Assembly (NCBI GenBank): GCA_002711415.1
Contig: PARI01000026.1
Span: 1 to 32,549, forward strand
Direction: 5' to 3'
Length of the DNA stretch: 32,549 nt
Source of the DNA: Phycisphaerae bacterium
GTDB lineage: Bacteria > Planctomycetota > Phycisphaerae > Phycisphaerales > SM1A02
Positions 14,643 to 22,579 of the stretch are shown one piece after another; positions within the stretch are counted from its first letter, which is position 1; every line of letters starts with the position of its first letter. The notes beneath the pieces were generated by a model that saw only the letters and a list, made by a program, of their open reading frames with translations, did not search any database and had not been told where the DNA came from. The position numbers and the translations under genes were made by a program.

Positions 14643-16037
14643 TCACCCGCTGGAGTATCGATTCCAGGGGCCCGTGACCGCAACGGTCGCCCCGGCCTGT
14701 TGCATGTTGAAGAACAGCGTCGAACCGTCCGGACTGAAGCAGATTCCCGCAAGCTCGGTCTTGCCAAGTCGACTCATCGCGAAGGGCTGGATCGTGCCGT
14801 CTCTGGTGACCCTGATGACCCTGTTGCCCTCCGGGGCGACAGGTCCGTCGGCATCCTCGCAGATGAACAGGTCCCCCCACGGCGCGATCGTGAGGTTGTC
14901 CGCGTTCCTCACCAGCCTCGGGTCATTGGGTTCGACGAACAGTGAAATCGTGCCCGGGCTGGAGGCCTCCGCCCCGGTCCCCTCGTCGGAACTCGGTACG
15001 TACTTCCAGATCTGTCCGAGTTTCGCAGGTCCTCCAGTCGTGGTGGCCATGTAGATCCCGTCGCTGCCGGTCCAGATTCCCTCGCCTCGGGCGAATACGG
15101 CGGCTCCCCCGGCATGGCCCCGATGTCTCAGGTCGTCCAGTGGCGAATCGATCTGATCCAGGTCCATCCAGCGAACGGGAATCGTGTCGTTCACCTGGAT
15201 TTGCGGCTGATTCTCGAGCCAGTTTCTCGTATCGATCGAGTCCCGGTCGATCGCTGCAAGTGCCTGGAGTCGACCTCCCTCGAGCAATCGACCCGGCGTT
15301 TTGGGAATGAACCTGTAGAACAGACCGTCCTTGCGATCCTCCGTCAGGTAGACGATGCCGGTGGCAGGATCGATCGCGATGGCCTCGTGGTTGAACCGGC
15401 CCATGCCCCGGATCGGGATTGGTGTGGCCAGTTCCATCCGGTCATTGGCAGGCACTTCGAAACAGTAGCCGTGATCCTCCTGGCAGTTCTTGTCCTTGCG
15501 GGCGGTCCATTCCTCGCACGTGATCCAGGATCCCCAGGGCGTGATGCCACCGGCACAGTTTCTCCCCGTGCCGGCACAGCTGAGAAAGTGCTGCCGAAGG
15601 CGTCGCATCTTCGTGTCGTAGACGAGTGTCGTCGTTCCTCCGAGTGCGGGTGTCCGGCCATGGCCTCGGTCGTAGATCTTGGCAGGATCGATTCTCTCGA
15701 GCAGTTGGTTCTGCCAGCCGAAGGGACCGTACCGCGGATGAAGCTCGTTCCCGAGCTCGTGGTTGCGAACGAGGATGGTGCTGCCGTCCGGGGCGGCGAA
15801 AGCCCCCATCCCGTCATGCAGTCCCGGAACCAGGAACCCGTCATCCATCTCCTGGCCATGCCGGCTGAAGATGACATACTCGAACCCCTCCGGGAGATCG
15901 AGGGTCCTGTGTGGATCCTTGATCAATGGATCCCCCGTGACGGCGACCGTGTCCTCGCCATGGACGAGGCGTCTCAGCCCGAGAAATGCGAGCGTGGTGG
16001 CCGATCCCGCCTGCATGAACGTGCGTCTATCCAGCAT
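14643..16037 (-). CDS. Tat-exported PhoX-like (DUF839) protein
   Basis: A 464-residue protein of the PhoX/DUF839 family. A Tat-type leader is seen as DRRTFMQAG at residues 3-11, followed by a mild hydrophobic stretch. PhoX signatures include NCAGGITPWGSWITCEE (160-176), GRFNHEA (213-219) and YLTEDR (230-235). PhoX phosphatases are folded with Fe and Ca in the cytoplasm, which fits Tat export. The protein is shorter than many PhoX enzymes (over 550 residues), so phosphatase activity is likely but unproven. The ATG at 16037 has GAGGA 9 nt upstream. It sits alone on its strand, divergent from the MetE-like gene. No Pho-box was identified. Confidence 0.85.
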   Translation of the reverse strand: MLDRRTFMQAGSATTLAFLGLRRLVHGEDTVAVTGDPLIKDPHRTLDLPEGFEYVIFSRHGQEMDDGFLVPGLHDGMGAFAAPDGSTILVRNHELGNELHPRYGPFGWQNQLLERIDPAKIYDRGHGRTPALGGTTTLVYDTKMRRLRQHFLSCAGTGRNCAGGITPWGSWITCEEWTARKDKNCQEDHGYCFEVPANDRMELATPIPIRGMGRFNHEAIAIDPATGIVYLTEDRKDGLFYRFIPKTPGRLLEGGRLQALAAIDRDSIDTRNWLENQPQIQVNDTIPVRWMDLDQIDSPLDDLRHRGHAGGAAVFARGEGIWTGSDGIYMATTTGGPAKLGQIWKYVPSSDEGTGAEASSPGTISLFVEPNDPRLVRNADNLTIAPWGDLFICEDADGPVAPEGNRVIRVTRDGTIQPFAMSRLGKTELAGICFSPDGSTLFFNMQQAGATVAVTGPWNRYSSG

Positions 16038-16200
16038 CAGGTCCTCATTGTGACGGTGGGTGGCCCGTCGACCAAGCCCGATTGTCCTTGATCGTCATTC
16101 AATCTCGGTCCGTTCGAGACATCATGCCGATCCTGTTCCCATTACAGTAGTACGCAGGTCGTCTTACGCCTGATCGTACAAGCTCGACAGGAGACTGCAT

Positions 16201-17403
16201 ATGCTGACCGTCACCAAGGATCTCGTGCTTCCAGCCACGGTCACTGGATCGTGGCCCCGACCCCGATGGTTCGATGACAGCATGTGGGGGAGGCCCCTGG
16301 ATACCTGCATGATGGACACCCGGTATCGGGAGAAGTTCTCCGATGCCATGACCGTCGTGGTCGCGGATGAGGAACGTGCGGGGCTCGACCTGGTCACCCA
16401 TGGCGACCTTCACTGCGATGATGACATGGCGGGGCGATCCTGGCATCACTACCCGCTGCAGCGGTGGAAAGGTCTTGATGGTGACTACCTCCAGTCGGAC
16501 CAGACACGTTCCCCATGGCTGCGGTATCCGCCTGGCACGCTGCTGAACGAGATCTACACCGGCTGGCGGTGGCCGCGCGTCGTAGACAAGATCGAGCACC
16601 AGCCACTTGACTACGCCAAGATCTGGAGGATCGCCCAGGCTCGTTCGGACATGCCTGTGAAGTTCGGGACCTGCTGCTCGCAGGTCATGGGGCTCTTCCT
16701 GGACCTCTACACGGACAAGTACACCGATCATCGACAGGTCATCTGGGACATGGCCGAGGCGATGAACAAGGAATTGCTGGCTCTTCGTGATGCCGGGTGC
16801 CGCTGCATCCAGATCGAGGAGCCGACCCTTCACTTCTGGGCCAACACCTACGGGGCCGACAGCGAAGAGGTCAAGTTCATGGTCGAGGCGTTCAAGCGCG
16901 AGGTCCAGGGACTCGACGACGTCGAGCTGTGGATTCACACCTGCTGGGGCAACCCGAACATGCAGCGCGTGATCGACAACGACAGTTACAGGGAGTCGTT
17001 CGAGCTCTACCTGCATGAGCTGCCCGGGGACGTCTGGACGGTTGAGATGACCGATCGGAACTTCCGGGAGATCGAGTTGTTCGGTTCGATGAAGGGGAAC
17101 CTGCCCAAGAAGATCGCCGTCGGAGTCGTCAGCCACCGAAACCTCCAGGTCGATCGGGCCGAGGATGTCGCCGATCGGGTGCGACTGGCACTGAAGCACA
17201 TCGACCCGGAGCAGTTGATCCTCTCGACGGACTGCGGGTTCGGCCGCCAGGGATGCAATCGTGACATCGCCTTCTACAAGAGCGTCGCGATTTCCGGCGC
17301 CAGGGACATCATCAGGGGCGAGCTTGGGATCGAGCCTGGACGCTGTCGGGCGAGGCAGCCCGAACTCCAGACCGATATCGTGCCTGAAACCCCCGATCGT
17401 TGA
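16201..17403 (+). CDS. MetE-like zinc methyltransferase (cobalamin-independent methionine synthase II family)
   Basis: A 400-residue protein equivalent to the catalytic C-terminal half of MetE (E. coli MetE is about 753 residues). The zinc ligands are all present: H246 and C248 in WIHTCWG, E282 in VEMTD, and C345 in STDCGFG. IEEP (205-208) fits the conserved acidic region. The folate-binding N-terminal half of MetE is absent. Relatives include archaeal MetE-like enzymes and epoxyalkane:coenzyme M transferases, so the thiol acceptor is open and the methyl or alkyl donor is unknown. The ATG at 16201 is supported by AGGAG 8 nt upstream. The YHYH gene follows by 79 nt. Confidence 0.82.
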   Translation: MLTVTKDLVLPATVTGSWPRPRWFDDSMWGRPLDTCMMDTRYREKFSDAMTVVVADEERAGLDLVTHGDLHCDDDMAGRSWHHYPLQRWKGLDGDYLQSDQTRSPWLRYPPGTLLNEIYTGWRWPRVVDKIEHQPLDYAKIWRIAQARSDMPVKFGTCCSQVMGLFLDLYTDKYTDHRQVIWDMAEAMNKELLALRDAGCRCIQIEEPTLHFWANTYGADSEEVKFMVEAFKREVQGLDDVELWIHTCWGNPNMQRVIDNDSYRESFELYLHELPGDVWTVEMTDRNFREIELFGSMKGNLPKKIAVGVVSHRNLQVDRAEDVADRVRLALKHIDPEQLILSTDCGFGRQGCNRDIAFYKSVAISGARDIIRGELGIEPGRCRARQPELQTDIVPETPDR

Positions 17404-17482
17404 TCGTTCAACGAGGTCCCGGCAACGTGATCTTCACGGAAAGTTCGGCCTGCTGAGAACCGACATGACAAGGAGCCCATGC

Positions 17483-18550
17483 ATGACAACCACATCGACC
17501 CGCGCCCTTCTTTGCTCTCTTGTTCTTGTGATGCCGGTGCTGCCTGTTCGGTTCGCCGCCGCCCATCATGGTCACGAGCATCATGATGGACCTGGCCATC
17601 ACCATGTCCATGGGCTCCAGGAGGACCAGGAAGCCCGGCCGGATGATGCTGATCCGAATACGCCGAGGACCTCGATCGTCGTTCGAGGGGATCACCGGTA
17701 CATCGTCTCCAACGGTCTGCCGGATCATGAGACCGGACGATTTCCGAACAGGGGCAATCCGAACCGGATCACCGCCCAGGACCATCGCTTCCGGGTCCCG
17801 GTCAAGCCGGTCAAGGCGGCACGACCTGTGCCCGTGGGCATGTCGTGCTTCGGGGTCGCGGTCAATGGCGTCTTCTTCGAAGCGGGGACCGCTGAATGGT
17901 GGAACAACGATCGGAACAGCGGGTGGCATATCGAGGCGATCGGAGGAACGCGGAACCTCGGTCTTGATTCGAACAAGGCACATGTGCAGCCCAACGGGGC
18001 CTATCACTACCACGCCGTCCCCGACGGCCTGGTCAAGAAGCTCGCGGGCGACCAGCTCGGCAAGGCCCCGCTGTTGATCGGATGGGCCGCCGATGGTCAT
18101 CCGATCTACGGGCCATGGGGGTATGAGGATCCTGATGATCCGCAGAGCGAAGTTCGTCTCCTGCAATCAAGCTGGAAGCTCAGGAAGGGCCAGCGGCCAG
18201 CAGCGCCCGAGGGTCCCGGAGGCATGTTCGATGGAACCTACGAGGAGGATCATCACTTCGTTGCCGGCAGTGGGGACCTTGACCAGTTCAACGGCCGCAC
18301 GGGCGTGACCCCTGAGTTCCCCGATGGTACCTACTACTACGTTGTCACCGATCAGTTTCCCTTCGTGTCCCGTTCATGGAGGGGGATGCCCGATGACAGC
18401 TTCACCCGCAAGGGCCGATCGCATGGCCAGCGACCCGGTGGCAGCAGGCGAGGGCCTGGACGTCAACGGCCCGGTGGCGAGGGTGCTCGTGATCGGCGAG
18501 ATCGTCCTGGACCACCCGGGGGGCCGCCAAGGCGACCGCCACACAGGTGA
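17483..18550 (+). CDS. Secreted YHYH-domain protein with His-rich head and Arg/Gly/Pro tail
   Basis: A 355-residue exported protein. The signal peptide (1-27, ending FAAA) is followed at once by a His cluster (HHGHEHHDGPGHHHVHG, 28-44) that could bind metal. The YHYH domain spans about 115-295, with NGAYHYHAVPDG (171-182) and GWAADGHPIYGPWGYEDP (200-217), the family landmarks. The last 45 residues are almost entirely Arg, Gly, Pro and are probably disordered. YHYH proteins have no defined function; metal binding is an inference from the histidines. The ATG at 17483 has AAGGAG 7 nt upstream, while upstream in-frame starts overlap the MetE-like gene. The next gene starts 9 nt after the stop. 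Confidence 0.88.
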   Translation: MTTTSTRALLCSLVLVMPVLPVRFAAAHHGHEHHDGPGHHHVHGLQEDQEARPDDADPNTPRTSIVVRGDHRYIVSNGLPDHETGRFPNRGNPNRITAQDHRFRVPVKPVKAARPVPVGMSCFGVAVNGVFFEAGTAEWWNNDRNSGWHIEAIGGTRNLGLDSNKAHVQPNGAYHYHAVPDGLVKKLAGDQLGKAPLLIGWAADGHPIYGPWGYEDPDDPQSEVRLLQSSWKLRKGQRPAAPEGPGGMFDGTYEEDHHFVAGSGDLDQFNGRTGVTPEFPDGTYYYVVTDQFPFVSRSWRGMPDDSFTRKGRSHGQRPGGSRRGPGRQRPGGEGARDRRDRPGPPGGPPRRPPHR

Positions 18551-18559
18551 GTCAGGCAG

Positions 18560-19105
18560 ATGACCGGTGATCCCTACAATTCAGCCACCAATCCGACCCC
18601 GGCACCGGGGAGGATCGGTACCGTCAGGATCGTGCTGTTCGTCATGCTGTGCCTGGGCCTGTCCGGTGCCGCTCTCGGTGTGATCCTCGCCACGGCGTGG
18701 GGCAACATGCCGGCCATCATGGGCGTATTGATCGGGCCGTTCGTACTGATCGAGATCCTCGGGATCATGTTCGGCACGTTCCACTTGCTCTGGCGACCGA
18801 TGCTGAAGCCGTACCCATGGGTCGAGCCGACTGAAGACGCCGTTCGCAGGAACTTCCAGTCCATCAGCATCGACATGGTCAACCTCGGGCTGTCCGTGCA
18901 CATCATCGCCGACGAGAACCACCTGCACCTCGTGCCGGCAAGCTTCATCAGGGTCTTCGGCGCCAGTCCGGCGAGCATTCCGTGGTCAGCACTCCGTCCC
19001 CATGGGCGTCATGGCAGGGCGGTCAAGCTCGGATCCCATGTCATCCGTGGACCTCGCTGGTGCATGGAACTGGCCGACCCATCTGTGGACCAGGTCGGGG
19101 CCTAG
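18560..19105 (+). CDS. Two-helix membrane protein of unknown function
   Basis: A 181-residue protein I do not recognise. Two membrane helices lie at about residues 22-44 and 53-75, followed by a cytoplasmic-looking C-terminal part of about 100 residues. This part has alternating hydrophobic residues, such as SVHIIADENHLHLVPASF and the IPWSAL motif, suggestive of a small beta domain (the style resembles PH-like domains, but this is not secure). An AGGTGAG lies about 9 nt before the ATG. It is 9 nt after the YHYH gene and likely cotranscribed. Its stop is 2 nt from the stop of the convergent pseudopilin gene. Function unknown. Confidence 0.7.
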   Translation: MTGDPYNSATNPTPAPGRIGTVRIVLFVMLCLGLSGAALGVILATAWGNMPAIMGVLIGPFVLIEILGIMFGTFHLLWRPMLKPYPWVEPTEDAVRRNFQSISIDMVNLGLSVHIIADENHLHLVPASFIRVFGASPASIPWSALRPHGRHGRAVKLGSHVIRGPRWCMELADPSVDQVGA

Positions 19106-19107
19106 GT

Positions 19108-19605
19108 TCATCTGGCCTGGATCCAGACCGATCCGGTCGTCGGCCCGATCGAGAGTTCCACCGAGGCATCGCCACGCTGGAAGATGATCGACGGTCTGGC
19201 CGACGGGTCAAGCATGCTGCCGCTTGCATCCCACCGGATGTCACGGCCGCTGGTTCCGTCCACTTGGAACCGAACGCCCTCGGCGAACACCATGGACTCC
19301 GAACCCAGGCTGACCAGATACGGATCACCGTTGGTCGGATCCAGCAAGGGTGCCTCCGGCTGGCTCACCGAGGCGATCCACCAGCTGCCCCGGGCTTCAT
19401 CCAGTCGCAGCAAGCATGGCTCGGCCGGGGTGGAGATGTTCATCAACTGGGCCAGTTCAAGATCGGAGGCGAGCCGGTCGGCGGTCGCCTGGACTCGGAC
19501 CGAGTCCGTATCACCCATCATCGGGACCGCCGCCATGACGATTACCGCGAGGATGGAGATGGTCACCACCAGCTCGAGCATGCTGAAACCTGTTCGCTTC
19601 CTCAT
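19108..19605 (-). CDS. GspH/FimT-like pseudopilin
   Basis: A 165-residue minor pseudopilin. The N-terminus MRKRTGFSMLELVVTISILA has the prepilin cleavage site G6/F7, Glu at +5 (E11) and a hydrophobic helix, followed by a beta-rich globular part. The conserved WW and GSVWIQAR at the C-terminus are typical of GspH-like proteins. It should be cleaved and methylated by a prepilin peptidase encoded elsewhere. It is the last gene of the operon; its ATG overlaps the stop of the PilX-like gene in ATGA (19602-19605). No assembly ATPase or secretin lies in the window. Confidence 0.88.
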   Translation of the reverse strand: MRKRTGFSMLELVVTISILAVIVMAAVPMMGDTDSVRVQATADRLASDLELAQLMNISTPAEPCLLRLDEARGSWWIASVSQPEAPLLDPTNGDPYLVSLGSESMVFAEGVRFQVDGTSGRDIRWDASGSMLDPSARPSIIFQRGDASVELSIGPTTGSVWIQAR

Positions 19606-21320
19606 GGCATCTTCTCCGCGTCGATCAGCGTGACCTCATCGGAGCCTTCCCATTGTTCCAGGGCCGTCCCGATGCTGACCAGGTCGTAGTTGACCGGGGT
19701 CGTTCTCGGGGAGGGGCCCGGAGTCTTGTTTCCTGGAAGCTGGATCAGCGGACCCCTGACCATGACCGGCTTGAACTCGAGGATCTTGCCGAGGCAGTTG
19801 ATCGAGAGCTTGACGACGTTGGACAACTGGACCAGCTGGACCGGTCCCAGGTCCGACAACTGCTTGAATGCCGGCGAAAGTGTTCCATCATCGCTCCACG
19901 CGGGCGAGTCCGCATCGGTGAAACCCAGGCCCGTGCTCATGGCGGGATCATAGAAGATGCTCGACTTGCCCCGCATGTGGATCTCGTCGGCCGCGATCCT
20001 TCCGTAGATGGCCGCGTTGTCCCGTGAGATGAACGAGGTCCGAGGCGCATAGATGCTGCCCTTGACCACGGTGTTTCCTCTCAGTCTCCAGGTCGACGCT
20101 TCTGGATCACCGGACTCGATGTCGTAGATCCTCAGTCGCTCGGCCTGGTTCATGTACGGCTCGGTGCCATCGATCCTCGGCATTCTCCAGAACGGCTTCA
20201 TGTCACCGATGTATCCGTTGACCAGGTCCACTCGACCACCGATGTACAGGTCAAGCTCGGCATCATCAAGCAGTTCGATCGAGCCTCCCTGGAGCAGCAG
20301 GTCGCCGTGAACGACCAGTTGCACCTGGCCCGAGATCTTCAGTCGGCCCTTGTACCGGACCTTGAGATCGTCATCGACGTGGACGGTGGCCGGTCCCTTG
20401 ATGGTCGTGGTCTTGTACGGCTTGACCTGGAGTGCCTGGAGCACGGAATCGTCCTTGATGGTCTTCGGTGCCGCCATGATGAGTCCACCGAAGCCGCCGC
20501 GCCACTTGCCAGGTTTGCTGTCCTGGTCGGAGTGGTCGGTCCTTGAGCTTGCCGGCGGAGGCAACGGCATCGGGAACTGGTCCGGGATGTTGAGGATGTC
20601 CGCGATCTCCCCCGGCCTCAGTTCGAGCGTGACCTTGTCATGGTTGCCGGAGACCTTCAGCAGGGCGGAGTTGATCGCCTTGGCGTTGCCGAGGAAGCGG
20701 ATCCTTCCAGGATCGCCCGACTGGACCCCGATCATGATCCGTTGGGACTGTCCTCCATCATCATGGCCAAGTTGCACACCGGAACCGGAAGGAGACGGTG
20801 TGCCTGGAGTCGACCATGGTGCGACGGTGCTCATCCCCTCGAGCCTCACCTCCCGCGAGGCGAGCAGCGCGAATTCACTCAGGTCCACGTCGACCGATTC
20901 ATCTTCGCCTGGAAGGGGAATCTCGGCCGTGGCCGTCGCGACCTGACTGACGCCATTGACCCTGGCGGTCGCCTCGATCAGGACGAAGCGGGTCTGCTGG
21001 TTCGGTGGCATGCCGGTGCCTGCGTCGATGACACGGACGTCCAGGTTCGCCGAACCCATCGGATGATCCGACAGCAACATGCCATCGTTGGCCGCGTGTG
21101 TCCGCCAGTCGAACTCGGTCTCGAGCATGGCGACCGTCATCTCCAGGCCGGACAGCGAACTCCAGCGTGCCGCCGCGGTGTTCTGGACGTTCTCGGCGAT
21201 GGCGGGGGAGTTCTCCCGGCTGGCCAGGTAGGCCGACGCCAGGATCGTCGCGGTCGCCATGCAGATCATCACAAGGAGCATCGCCATGCCCCTTCGTCTT
21301 CGGGGTGTCCTGGTGTTCAT
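19602..21320 (-). CDS. PilX/GspK-like minor pseudopilin with beta-helix domain
   Basis: A 572-residue exported protein. The N-terminus has basic residues, then a helix (MAMLLVMICMATATILASAY, about 12-31) without the canonical G-F-x-x-x-E motif, as in PilX/GspK-type proteins. Residues about 52-140 form a variable alpha/beta part. Residues about 305-465 show short repeated hydrophobic turns, including LVVHGDLLLQGG, LRLRGNTVVKGSIYAP, AAIYGRIAADEIHMRG and SSIFYDP. These fit the beta-helix domain (DUF7305-like) attached to PilX proteins in many bacteria. The start at 21320 overlaps the preceding gene in ATGA. It probably sits at the tip of a pseudopilus. Confidence 0.78.
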   Translation of the reverse strand: MNTRTPRRRRGMAMLLVMICMATATILASAYLASRENSPAIAENVQNTAAARWSSLSGLEMTVAMLETEFDWRTHAANDGMLLSDHPMGSANLDVRVIDAGTGMPPNQQTRFVLIEATARVNGVSQVATATAEIPLPGEDESVDVDLSEFALLASREVRLEGMSTVAPWSTPGTPSPSGSGVQLGHDDGGQSQRIMIGVQSGDPGRIRFLGNAKAINSALLKVSGNHDKVTLELRPGEIADILNIPDQFPMPLPPPASSRTDHSDQDSKPGKWRGGFGGLIMAAPKTIKDDSVLQALQVKPYKTTTIKGPATVHVDDDLKVRYKGRLKISGQVQLVVHGDLLLQGGSIELLDDAELDLYIGGRVDLVNGYIGDMKPFWRMPRIDGTEPYMNQAERLRIYDIESGDPEASTWRLRGNTVVKGSIYAPRTSFISRDNAAIYGRIAADEIHMRGKSSIFYDPAMSTGLGFTDADSPAWSDDGTLSPAFKQLSDLGPVQLVQLSNVVKLSINCLGKILEFKPVMVRGPLIQLPGNKTPGPSPRTTPVNYDLVSIGTALEQWEGSDEVTLIDAEKMP

Positions 21321-21922
21321 GATGCGGGCCTCCGGTGAAGCTTGATTCCGGCGCTGATCGCCAGCGTTCGGGTGAGCCCGAACCGCTCGAGATCGATCTC
21401 GATGTCGATCACCATCGCATCGAGCACGTCCGCATGGACGCCCGGCCTGAATCCCGTGACGCCATCGACGACGGGGATCGACGCGGTCCAACCACGTCCC
21501 CTGTAGTACTCCAGTTCATCCTGGAGATCCGCATCGACAAGCAGGGTGTGATCCTCCAGTGAACTTGCAACCGGACCGAAATGGCCTGGAAAGCTCACGC
21601 GTTCGAGCAGGAGTTCGCCTGAAGCGTCATCCATGTGGAGCCATCTCAGTTCCGAGGCCTGGAGCATGGTGTCGGCGTTGGTGTCCTTGAGCCAGATGAC
21701 GACACCGTCCTTGTCGACCTGAAGCAGGCAACGACTCGGCCCGATGATCGTGTCCAGGCGAGCCTGGGCGACCGAGGCGGTCACCAGGTGCGCCCTGACA
21801 TCCCGTCGGGTGGCGACTCCCGAGGCCATCGCCTCCAGCATGCCCGCCACGGCTGCGGAGATCATCGCGGTGATCGAGAGCGCGAGCACGAGTTCGAGCA
21901 GTGTCAGTCCCCTGTGGTTCAT
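21317..21922 (-). CDS. GspJ/PilW-like pseudopilin
   Basis: A 201-residue minor pseudopilin with cleavage site at G5/L6, Glu at +5 (E10) in GLTLLELVLAL, and a long alpha-helical stretch. The rest is beta-rich (IIGPSRCLLQVDKDGVVIW and others), consistent with the GspJ/PilW group. Its ATG overlaps the stop of the upstream pseudopilin (ATGA, 21919-21922), and its stop overlaps the PilX-like start. Confidence 0.86.
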   Translation of the reverse strand: MNHRGLTLLELVLALSITAMISAAVAGMLEAMASGVATRRDVRAHLVTASVAQARLDTIIGPSRCLLQVDKDGVVIWLKDTNADTMLQASELRWLHMDDASGELLLERVSFPGHFGPVASSLEDHTLLVDADLQDELEYYRGRGWTASIPVVDGVTGFRPGVHADVLDAMVIDIEIDLERFGLTRTLAISAGIKLHRRPAS

Positions 21923-22392
21923 GGCGTGTTACCTGCCTCGCTGGGTTCGGGTATGAAGCGGGCAAGATCCGCCATGACGCGTCCATCCTGATCGAACACC
22001 TCGATCCGGAGGTTTCTTCCCATGATGGTCAGGCCGAGTTGATCGATCGATTCGGTCTCCTGGGAGACCTGGACACGCCTGCCGAGGTTGCTGAACATCG
22101 GTGGCAGGAGGGCTCCCTCCTGGTCGGCCATCTGGCCGACGTCCTGGATGTATCCGTTCCATGACTGGAGCTGTTCGTATTCGACGGTGCCCATCCCGTG
22201 CATGAGCCTCTCGGCGGCGATCGTCGCCGTGATGCGGAGTTGGGCCTCCAGTGCCTGTTGCTGCCCGGCACTGATCACGCTGGTGATGACCAGGACGATC
22301 CCCGCCAGAATCGTCGACGCAATCATCGATTCGAGCAGGGTGAATCCCCTTCGCCCCATTCCGCTCATGTTGACATGTGGTCCGTCGGTCAT
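21919..22392 (-). CDS. GspI/PilV-like pseudopilin, first gene of the operon
   Basis: A 157-residue minor pseudopilin with an unusually long 16-residue leader before the cleavage site G16/F17 (RRGFTLLESMIAS, Glu at +5). The following helix and short C-terminal domain fit GspI or PilV. The ATG at 22392 follows AAGGGGG at suitable spacing. A GTG at 22416 or ATGs at 22368 and 22359 are alternatives; the last would give a short leader typical of the family. It leads the four-gene operon. Confidence 0.82.
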   Translation of the reverse strand: MTDGPHVNMSGMGRRGFTLLESMIASTILAGIVLVITSVISAGQQQALEAQLRITATIAAERLMHGMGTVEYEQLQSWNGYIQDVGQMADQEGALLPPMFSNLGRRVQVSQETESIDQLGLTIMGRNLRIEVFDQDGRVMADLARFIPEPSEAGNTP

Positions 22393-22579
22393 CGGAACCC
22401 CCTTCACAGCATTCACATGTACAGATCATCGAATCCTGCCGTCGACGATCTTCGCCACGCCAACAAGTTCGTACTCGCCGGCTCCGCGAACGGGCCCTTC
22501 AATCCTCCCAGGTCATCCAACCGGAACCATCGTCATGGTCTGAAGGTCCGATTTGCCCGTATCGCATCCTGCTGGGAAC
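22393..22579. promoter_or_regulatory. Divergent region between pseudopilin operon and lptF-like gene
   Basis: This 187-nt gap must hold the promoters for both divergent operons. I found no clear core promoter or palindrome. Confidence 0.4.

Noticed and set aside
13564-14880. Minus-strand open frame of about 438 codons opposite the MscS-type gene
   Set aside because: Composition is Asp/His/Arg-rich with no motif, while the plus-strand frame has an intact MscS pore.
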